Origin: Dastarcus helophoroides
Lineage: Eukaryota > Arthropoda > Insecta > Coleoptera > Bothrideridae
Reading direction: 5' to 3'
Length of the DNA: 64,000 nucleotides
NCBI GenBank assembly: GCA_028583605.1
Contig: CM053331.1
Span: 37,153,783-37,217,782 of the forward strand
In this document: in pieces, positions 14,191 to 24,700 of the stretch
Layout: every line of letters starts with the position of its first letter
Position numbering within the stretch: the stretch's first letter is position 1
Made by a program: the position numbers and the translations under genes
The notes under the pieces: generated by a model
Database searches by the model: none
The model's input: the letters and a program-made list of their open reading frames with translations, nothing else
What the model was told of the DNA's origin: nothing

Positions 14191-15221
14191 ATTTTTAAGT
14201 TTTCAGCGACATTTCCAACAACAAAAAATCGAATATTTGGGTTTAAGGCCAATATTTCTAAATTATTAATTTTGAAAATTTTTCTGTTAAATTGTGAAGT
14301 TCTTTTTTTAAAATTTTGACTGTTTCATTAAAATCGCAATTTAAAACTTTTTATTTTATATTTTTTGGTCTATTTTATTTTCATTTATTTTTTTCATTTG
14401 ATCTTTTTAATCCAAAATTCAAGAAAACAAAGTCAAAACAGCAAAAATCAATTTTGTTAGAAAAGGCGAATCAAAGTTAAAACTTCGCTAGAAGACCAAC
14501 ATTTTGAAAGAAAAGTCTCCCAAATTTTAGATTTTAATCGCCAAATTTTGTATATTCTAGAACTTTTTAGCTCTTGGGTATATAATTTAAGATTTTTACG
14601 AAAATTCCCAATTTAAATTTAAATTTAACAATTCTGCGACCCACTTTGGAAATATTTAACGGAAAAATGTTAAATAAAATCAACAATGATAATGTTTTCG
14701 ATCAATAAGAGTCTACAATTTAAATTGAAAATTTCTAAACTTCATTTCTATGACAATTTCAGCTTCCTTCAAAATTTCGGCTATTTTGAAAATTCCATGT
14801 ATTCAAAATTCTGATTTTTTGAAAGCTTCGACTTTCGCTAAAAATCTCGACCTTATTGAAACATTACGAATTAATTTTAAATTATTTGACTTCAATCTCG
14901 ATGCTTCGATTTTTTTGAAAATATGGAGATTTTTTTTAAAACGGCGCCTTTCGAAAAGTAGAATATTTGAAAAGTTCTATATTTTTTCAAACTTCGACTC
15001 TCTTTATATTTCGATTTTGTCTTTTGAAAATCTAGGTTTAAGAAATTTTCTATTTGAACATTTGAACCTTTGTTGAACCTTTTTTTAAAATCTCCGAGTT
15101 TTTTAAAATCTCTTGAAAATTTGGATTTTCATGACAATTTCAACTTCCTTAAAAGCTGGGCTTTTTTGAAAATCGTTTTCAAATTATCGACCTTCGTTCA
15201 AAATATCTATTTTTTTAAATT

Positions 15222-15285
15222 TTTTTGGTGGAACGGACTGGTCCTTGGTTATGTTCAAAAATTGTTGGACCTTTTTTTTTAAAAT
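15222..15285 (-). repeat. Family B repeat, 3' tail at inner end of left arm
   Basis: Contains GGTGGAACGGACTGGTCC followed by TTGGTTATGTTCAAAAATTG, the reverse complement of the family B tail seen at 17158-17190, 43060-43096, 46520-46546 and 52686-52710. It marks the inner end of the left arm. Confidence 0.65.
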
Positions 15286-15290
15286 TAAGC

Positions 15291-15655
15291 CAAAAAAAGT
15301 TGGGTATCTAGGTAGATTTTTAAAGAGATGCATTACCATACTATAGCAAATGATGATTTATTAGAATCATGATGATTAACAATTAAATTATCTTTTTTGC
15401 CACAAATGCATGAAAAGTGAAACTGGGTCATTATCATTATTTGTATCACACAGATGTTTGTATACGATGTTTCATACATAAAAAAAGTTCATCTAAAATA
15501 ACAAATGCACCTTAGTCATGTTTTCGCATTATTAAGCAATCAATACTTTTAAAATTATTATGATAATGTATAATTCGTATAAAATTCTTAATCTATTTTA
15601 AAAATGGATAAATCTTATCTTGCCAAAAAGTTTTATTTGTCATTTTAGTTAATAT
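15291..15655. other. Unique spacer upstream of the glycoprotein promoter
   Basis: Non-repetitive sequence between the arms with no open frame. It holds GATA-type words (GATAAATCTTATCT near 15606-15617) close upstream of the TATA box. In insect gut genes such sites often bind GATA factors; their use here is inference. Confidence 0.5.
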
Positions 15656-15659
15656 ATCA

Positions 15660-15667
15660 TATATAAG
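15660..15667 (+). promoter_or_regulatory. TATA box of the secreted glycoprotein gene
   Basis: TATATAAG followed about 30 bp later by a plausible start region (ATTCATTTTG near 15690) and by the ATG at 15707. The 5' UTR would be under 25 bases. Confidence 0.6.
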
Positions 15668-15706
15668 GACCAATTACTTGAACCAGATTCATTTTGAAAT
15701 TACAAA

Positions 15707-15751
15707 ATGCAACAATTTTTAGTAATTTTCTTATGCTATTTGTGCTTGGGG
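15707..15751 (+). CDS. Exon 1 (signal peptide) of the secreted glycoprotein
   Basis: ATG to GGG|GTAAGT, 15 codons. The hydrophobic core is completed by VFA from exon 2. Promoter position, start codon, donor and phase all agree with exon 2. It lies in the spacer of the inverted repeat. Confidence 0.8.
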
Positions 15752-18700
15752 GTAAGTAAAAATACATTTTCTAAACTTTTCTTATTCCTTTCCTGCCACT
15801 GTACAAGAAAACAGTGGTTTCATTTTAACGAAACTAATTACTTTCTTAAGTAATTCATCCATCTAATCTTAGAATAAAAGGTTTGTTACTATGACGTACT
15901 TTAAGAAAAAAAAAAGGAAAAATTGAACAAGAAAAATATTATGGCGGATCAATTTGAAAAAATATCGCATTTGCTGCTTGTTCCTTGATCATCTTCCCCA
16001 GGACTTCGAACGGTTATTTTTTTCGTTCTGGTTTTCGTTCCAGCCAAAAATTTATATCGGTTCAGTTCCAGTTTTTGTTCCAGCAAATTATTTATATCAA
16101 TTCAGCTCCGGTTTTTGTTCCAGCAAATAATTTATATCAATTCAGTTCGGGTTTTTGTTCCGACAAAAAAACGGTTTTCGGTTCAGTTCTAGGTGACTCA
16201 TTTTTTTGATTTTTCAAAAGTTTTTCAAACTAAAAATTGATATTCGAACATAATTTAGAAAATGTTCTGTCTTTTTTTTTAATGTTACTTGCTTAAAATT
16301 TAAGGAAATATTTTTTATTTTTCAAGTTAAAAAATTTCCTGAATTTTGAGTTCAATTTGAGTTCAAATTTCAAGAAAAACCCAAACTTTATAAAAAACTA
16401 ATCGGAATTTCGGGTTTAGATATTTCAAATTTAAACTCGGAATTTTCATAAAAATCCTAAATTATGTACCCTAGATTTGAAAACTTCTAGAATATACGAA
16501 CTTTGGCGATTAAAATCGAAAATTTGGGAGACCTTTTTCTTTCATAATTTTGGTTCTCTATCGAAGTTTTGACTTTGATTCGCTTTTTCTGGTAAAATAT
16601 ATTTTTACGGTTTCGACTGTGTTTTCTGGAACTGTCGATTAAAAAGATCAAATTAAAAAAATAAACGAAAATAAAAAATACCAGCCACAATTTTAAAAAA
16701 AGAACAAATTTATTTCAAAAAAGAGTTTGCAAATTTTCTACCCTAATTCAGTCTTGACTTTAACCCAAATATTCAATTTTGTTCCTGGAAATGTTGCTGA
16801 AAACTTCAACATTTCTAGAAAAAGTAAAATTTTTCGAAAGTTTTGTTTAATGTATTTAGCTTTTTTCGATATTTTAACTCTTTTCTTTTGAAGTTTTAAA
16901 TTTAAACTTGTAGGTAATTTTCATTATTAATTTTTCTAAAATTTCGACTTTAAACAAAATTTAGTCTTTCTCTATCTCTTTCTCTAGCAACCTCTTAACC
17001 CTTTTTATCGACATGTTGACTTTTTTCTTTAATTATAAACATTTTTCTCGAAATTATGAGTTGAGACTTGAACTTGAAATTGACAAATATAAATTTAAAT
17101 TTGTAATAGTTTTTTAATCTTTCTTTCGAGGACAAGATTTGTGTTTCAATTTTTGAAGATAATCAAGGACCAGTCCGTTCTACCAAAAAAATTTTTAAAA
17201 GTAGTTATTTTTAATGAAGGTCGATAATTTGAATTTTCAAAAAACCCAGCTTTTGAAGGAAGTTGAAATTGTCATGAAAATCGAAATTTTCAAGAGATTT
17301 TAAAAACTCTGAGAATTTAAAAAAGTCCAACAAAGGTTCAGATGTTCAAATAGAAAATTTTTTAAACCTATATTTTCAAAAGACAAAATTTGTAACAAAT
17401 CGAAATGTAAAGAGAGAGTCGAAGTTTGAAAAAATATAGAACTTTTCAAATATTCTACTTTTCGAAAGGCGCCGTTTTAAAAAAAAAACTCCATATTTTC
17501 AAAAAAATCGAAGCTTCGAGGCTGAAGTCAAATATTTTAAAATTAATTCGTAATGTTTCAATAAAGTCGAGATTTTTAGCGAAAGTCGAAGCTTACAAAT
17601 AGAATTTTGAATACATGGAATTTTCAAAATAGCCGAAATTTTGAAGGAAGCTGAAATTGTCATAGAAATGAAGTTTAGAAATGTTAAATTTAAATTGTAG
17701 ACTCTTATTGATCAAAAACATTACCATTATTGATTTTATTTAACATTTTTCCATTAAATATTTCCAAAGTGGGTCGCAGAGTTGTTAAATTTAAATTTAA
17801 ATTGGGAATTTTCATAAAAACCTTAAATTATGTACCCAAGAGTTAAACAGTTCTAGAATATACAAAATTTGGCGATTAAAATCCAAAATTTGGGAGACTT
17901 TTCTTTCATAATTTTGGTCTTCTAGCGAAGTTTTAACTTTGATTCGCTTTTTCTAACAAAATTGATTTTTGCTGTTTTGACTTCGTTTTCTTAAATTTTG
18001 GATTAAAAAGATCAAATGAAAAAATAAATGAAAATGAAAAAGACCATAAAATATAAAATGAGAAATTTTAAATTGAGATTTTGATGAAACAGTCAAAATT
18101 TCAAAAAAAGTACTTCACAATTTAATAGAAAAATTTTCAAAATTAATAATTTAGAAATATTGATCTTAAACCCAAATATTCGATTTTTTTTTTTTGAAAT
18201 GTTGCTGAAATCTTAAAAATGTCTAAAAAGAAGTAAAATGTTTCAGAAAGTTTTGGTCAGTGTATTTACCAGGGTTTCGAACCGTTATTATTTTCGTTCC
18301 GGTTTTCGGTTTTCGTTCGGGAAAAAAATCATCTAGGTTCAGTTAATGTTTTGAGATTCTTCCTCTTCTTAGTGTGATTTGTTTGGTCATTAGTCAAATT
18401 AAGCGTGGTGAAAACCAATTAAAGTTCATTTCGGGGCTTCGAAGCCTTAGTTTTTTCATTCCAGCAAAAAATTTATATCGGTTTAGTTCCGCTTTTTGTT
18501 CCGACAAAAATAACGGTTTTTTCCGGTTTTCGGTTTTTGGTTCAGCTGCGAGTGACTCGTTTTTAATTTTTTATTTAAAAGAAATAAAACATTTCGGGTA
18601 ATCTCGAAACAAAAGTACAAATTTCAAAAAAGGATATGAAATTTAGGAAAAAAATTCAAATTAAAATTTAAAATTTCGATTTAGGTTGAAATTTCGAGTA

Positions 18701-21700
18701 CAAAGTCAATTTTTTTTAGCGGATGTAGAAACTGTAAACTTGTACTATAACTTTTAGAATAAATAGAATTTAAAATAAAAAATTTTAGATTTCAAAATTT
18801 TGAAACTATTTAGAAATAATGTTAACACTTTTTAAATTTAAACATAAAATGTTTAGAAAAGTAATATATACAGCGGAGTCACTATTTCTAAAAAAATGTC
18901 GAGATCTGAATTTGAAGTTAAATTTTCATGAAAAGAAAATAACAATTCTAAATTTTATAAATAATTCAAAATTAAAAAAAAAGTATTAAGTTGCAAAATT
19001 TCGACTTATTCTAAGGATTTTAAGTTTCGAGAAGATACTCGAACAATTGAGTTGAAAGTCAAATTGTTATGATTAAAATGAAACCTTTAGAATTTTTTTT
19101 ACATAAATTTAGTTTTTTTTTCAAGTTTCGACTACTTTTACTTTCTTAAAAGTGTGGGTTAAAACTTCACAATTTTTTTTAATGTCGTGTTTCAATTCAA
19201 TATTTCGAGCACATCGTTCAAATTTAGGGAAAACAATTGTACTGTTCTAGGAATTAAAATGTTGATACAATCAATCTTCAGAGTTCGAAAAAACAAATCT
19301 TTCATAAATAAAAATTACTCAAGATTTCAACTATGAGTCTTTTAAACATTCGAATTTATAGATTACCGCGTAAATATCAAAAAAAGTCATAATTAAAAAA
19401 AGACTACATTTCATGTTTAAGTCGAAATTTTAGGAAAAAAACTACAATTTAAATATAAAATTTTAAAATGTAAAAATTTCAAAAAAAAAAGTTAAATCTC
19501 TTTATTATCTGTTATCAAAATTTCGAATTCTTTTTAGACATTTTCACGTTTTTAGAAAATTTGGAGCAATCATTTCGAAGTTATTTTCGAAATTTTATTA
19601 TGTTCTGAAGAATCCAAGTTCAAATTTGAAATTTTAACTTTTTTAAAATAAAAATAGCCTAAATTTAAAGAGAAAACTATCATCTTTTTTTGAAACGGTC
19701 AAATTGGAAACTGAAAAACGTTTGTCAAAGATTAAAATTTAATAACTAATGAGATTTCTATTTTTCTAGAAACTTTGAATTTTTACGCAAATGTCGAGGA
19801 TTCCAGATTTTATCAAAATTTCGAGCTAACATTTTTAAATTTGGAAATTGATAGAATTGTTTCATAAACTTTTAAGTTTCTTTTACCAAATGTTTTAAAG
19901 TCAAATTGCGTAAGTAATGAAGGTCGAAATTTACCGATGAAGGTTACAATTTTCCGATGAAGGTGATATTTTGTTTTCTTTCTTTTTTTTCGAAGTTTTA
20001 CCCTTAGAACTCGCAATTTCAAAAAACTCAACAATTTGAAATTAAAGTCGAAATTTTTATTCTTAAGTTGGAACTTTAGGAAAAAAGTAAAAATTTAAAT
20101 TTGAAATTAAACATTTTAACAGAGAACTCGAGCTTGAATAAAAACCAAAGATTTTAAGAAACCTTTGTTATTTTCGATTTTAAAAATTTAAAGCTACTAA
20201 TAGCGTAGGTAAACTTCCAAATTATAAAAAAATCAACCTTGAAAAAATTCAGCTTTCTTGGAAAGTTTGTAATAAAATGAAACCATTATTTTTTAACAAA
20301 ACTCAAAATTTTGATTTTATTCTCGAAGTTTTCGAAAACTTATCAAAATTTCATGTCTAAACTAAAAAACTCGAAAGTTCTTAGTAAAACAAAATTATAA
20401 ATTTCTACTTTCTCTTAAAATGTTCCAATTTTTCTCATAATTTCTCGTTAACTTGAAATTTGTTTTTATCAAATTTAAGCTTCTCTCTACATTTAAACTT
20501 TTTTCTCAAAATGTAGTGGCTAGGTTTGACATTTTAAGATTAAAGTCGAAATTTCGCCAAAAAAAGTCAACATTTCCAAAAAAGTGCGTTTTATTAAAGA
20601 AAAACCTTTCACAAAAATTTTAATTTGACAATTTAGCCATTTCATCGCATTTTTTACTTTATTCTCAAAATTCGAGAATGAGGCAGACATTTTAAGATTT
20701 TCTTAGGAGAGTTTCTTCTAAAAATTCTAAGTTCAAACTTGAACCTTAATATTTTTCTCTACAATTTTGCTACAAAACTCGAAATCTAAACTTTGTTTTG
20801 GAAATTTTGTCTTTTGATCTCAAAATGTTAACCCTCATCTCAAGGTTTGAATTTTTTTCTCGAAATTTCGAATTTAAACTTAAAATTTGGACGTTTTTAT
20901 TCGAAATTTGTGTTAGAACTGAATACTTGTGAATGGCTTTTGGTTTTTTTCAAAATTTGGACGTTTTCTCAAAATTCCGTGTTCCAATTTTATAATTGAA
21001 AACTCGAGAATTTTTTTGTTTTAAGAGTTTTTTATCTTTTCAAAGTTTTGCATAACATTTTTCATTTAAAGTTAAAAATTATACTTTTTAAAATTCCACT
21101 TATACATTTCCAGTTTTTCCGTTTGGGCGTTTTTTGTTCAAAATTTCGTGTTTAATTTAAACTCTGATAATTGGATTTATTTAAATAAATTTATTTCGAA
21201 TAATTTTTAAAATTTTTTAGCCTTTGTCTTAAATTTTTCACGTTAAAGATAATTTTTTTTTTATTTTTTCCGATTTTAAAATTGAAATTTTGACTTTTTT
21301 TTAGAAATTTTGAATTTAGTTTAAAAACATGAATTTGCTAAATAAAATGGGATGCTTCCTTTCTTCATAGGCACCTCAGATCGCATCAAAAATTACTGCA
21401 AGCCATATGTAGTTCGCGAGCTACGGATCAGGCATCATTTGTATAGAACGATTGAAACAATAGGAAAAAATTGAAATTGTAAACCCAGAATTTTGAGAAA
21501 AAAGCTGTAATTGAAGAAAATATTCGAAATTTATTTTACAAAAATTCTACATAATTTTGATTCAAATGCTAGTAGTAAATGTCAAAATATTTAAAAATAA
21601 ACGTCAATATTTTTTAAAAAAATCCAAATTTTAAATTTAAAGCTGACCTTTATTTGGTAAAATAAAAATAAGTTTAAATTTAAAATTTTAATAAAGAAAG

Positions 21701-24700
21701 TCTAAGTTTCAAAAAGACTCGTGAACAATACAATAATAATAATAATAGTGAGAAAATATTGGGTTGTACTTCGAGACTTTCAATGTAAAGTTGAAATTGA
21801 AGTGGGGAGGTGTTGTCAACTGTGGACTTTTGAATCTGCACTGAATCGAAATAAACCGATATTTTCTTTTCGATTCAGTTCCGGTTTTCATTCCGACAGA
21901 AATAACGGTTTTTTTCCGGTTTTCGGTTCAGTTCCAGTTCGAAGCCCTGGTATTTACCCCCTTTCGATATTTTAACTTTTTTCTTTTGAAGTTTCAAATT
22001 TAAATTTGCATGTACTTTTTATTATTATCATTTTTTCTCTAAAATTTCGACTTTAAATAAAATTTAGTCTTTCTCTAGCAAGTATAACCCTTTCTATCGA
22101 CATGTTGACTTATTCTTTAATTCTAGACTTTTTTCTCGAAATTTTGAGTCAAGACTCGGACTATGAGTTTAGGTTTGGAAGTTTCGAATTTTAGCTCGAA
22201 AACTCGAACATTTCCAGGACTTGTAATTGTGAGATTAATTTTGAAAAATTATTAATCATAAATTTAGTTAGTTTTTCTTCAAAATTTGTACCTTTTCCAA
22301 TAATGTTAATTTTTTTCTTGAGATTTGAATATTCTTTCGAGATTTTGAATTAAGATTCAAAATAGAAAATAATAAAATATTCAAATTCAAATTCGCATTT
22401 GAAATCCAATTTCTGCCAGTATTTTCAGCGAAAATTCGAAATTTTTATTTTAAATGTTTATTTTAAGCGTAAAAATGAAGAATTCACAAAAAATGCAATT
22501 TCAATTTGTTCTAAAATTCAGTTGTCTATAGAAAAATTGAAATTTCAAGATCAACGACAAATTGTCTGGAAAAAAAACGCGAATTTCAATTTTAAAGACG
22601 AAATTATAGGGAAAATTTTAACTGTAGCTAAAAATTTTGTGAAGAGATTTAACATTTTGAGAATCGATTTTTGACACAAAATTTCAAGGAGCAACGGGCT
22701 GAACTTTTGAGTTTATACTAGAAGCTTCGCGAAAACAATTAATATTTTTAAAAAGTACACAATTTTGACGTCTAAATCCTAAACAATCTGAAAAACATGC
22801 AATTGCAAGGCTAAAGTCGAAATCTTGAGAAAAAAAATCAAAGTTTTCAGAATAAAATTTACTATTTTAGCGTAAACAAAATCGTTGGAAGTTTAAATTA
22901 GACATTTTCTAAAATGTTACCATTTAAAGATCCAATTTCACCAATTGTAAGATCCCAGCTTTAAATTGGAATATAATATTGTATTTTTTCCCTGACATTT
23001 TGAATCAACATTTAAAAATTTTAAGGTTTATTTTGAAATAACGAGATTTCGGTGAAATTTAAAAGAAAAATCATATCTTGGAATTTTAGGAAGTCTTAAG
23101 AATTTAAATTTGAGGTTCCGAGAAAAAATTAAATACTAAAAAAAGTGGAATTTGAAAGAATAGACGAAAAATCGAAAAATTGACTAATAATTTCAAATAA
23201 GAAAGATATCAAATTAGGAAAGGAAAATCGAAGTTTAAGGAAAGAAGTAAATTTGGAGTTTTCTACAAAAAGTTCAAATTTCCAGAAAAACCCGAATTTT
23301 CAAATAAAATCGTAAGGAAAGCAGATTTTCACCAATTGAAAGATCCCAGCTTTAAATTGGAATATAATATTGTATTTTTTCCCTATTGATTCAAAATTTC
23401 AACGTTAATTTTGGAATGGCGAGATTTCAGAGAAAGTTTTAAGAAAAAATCATATCTTGGAATTTTAGGAAGTTTTAGGTCGTCATAAGAATTAAAATTT
23501 GGGATTTCAAAAAAATTAAATACTAAAAAAAGTGGAATTTGAAAGAGTAGATGAAAAATCGAAAAATTGACTAATAACTTCAAAAAAGAGAGATATCAAA
23601 TTAGGAAAGGAAAATCGAAGTTTAAGGAAACAAGTAAGTTTGGAGTTTCCTACAAAAAGTTCAAATTTCCAGAAAAACTCGAATTTGCAAATAAAATCGT
23701 AAGGAAAGTCGATTTTCCCTAGCTTGAACGAAAAACGCGCTACTGCTTTATTTTAAAATTACAACGGGGGATATTTTTTTATTTCAAATTCAAAATTTTA
23801 AGAGAAGAAGAGATATTTCGAGTAATATCCAGATAAAAGTCGAAATTTCAAGAAAATGTCGAACATTTTGAAAAAAGATTCAACTTAAAACTTTGAATTT
23901 TAATTTGGCCTAAAATTTTGAGAGTAAAGTCAACACTTTCTAAAAACTGTGGAAATTATTAGTTTCTAATCTAATTTTTAAACAGAAATGATAGACCCAA
24001 AGGAAACTCTTAATTTTGAGATCAAAGTTGCACGGATTTGTATAAAATTTTGAAAAAGAAATTGAAATTTTTAAGAAAAAATTCCTCACTTAAGGGTAAA
24101 ATAAAAACTGTTTTAAATACATACAACGAACCGAAATAAACTGATATTTTTTCCGGTTTCGCTGCGTTTTCGTTCCGACGAATATAACGGTTTTCTTTCG
24201 GTTTCCGGTTCGAAGCCCTGGTTTATTTACATTTAATTCCCTATTATCGAGGTGATTCGCCTTTTGAAGGCTATGGACTACTTCAAAGGTGGTCGTCATT
24301 GGTCGAAACTATGCGTCTCAATTGAATTATGGTGCAGGAAATTGTCCCAGAATGCCCTCTACTCCACTATAATCTATTTTCAGTATTTTATAGAAATGGG
24401 GAGTCGAAGCAAGGTTTAAAAAACGAATTTTTATAAAATTTTAAAGACTTTACTCTCGAAGGGACGTTTTCCCCAAAATTTCATTATTTTTTCCTTTAGA
24501 TTTCCTTTTTTTGGTGGAACTGGTCCTTGGTTATCTTAAAAAATTGAAATTCAGACTTGCTTCTTAAAAATCCCGCTTTATTTGTTAAATTCTAGCTATC
24601 GTTCCTAAAAAATTTGTTTGTTCCTTACATTTCGTTTTTGGTGAATTTTGTTTTTAAAAATTTTGCTACAATTCGACTTTTTCCTCAAAAATCTTAGAAA

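Larger units (their letters stand above)
1165..15290. repeat. Left arm of a ~25-kb inverted repeat
   Basis: Nearly the whole segment reappears as reverse complement at 17146-25941. Anchors that can be read by eye: 1190-1310 against 25790-25930; 1430-1500 against 25600-25700; 2390-2465 against 24285-24362; 13250-13510 against 18540-18790; 14940-14975 against 17441-17480; and 15225-15255 against 17158-17190. The arm consists of degenerate ~20-bp AAATTTCGA/TTTTGAC-type repeats with no credible gene. It is longer than the right arm mainly because of the internal 5.36-kb tandem duplication. Confidence 0.88.
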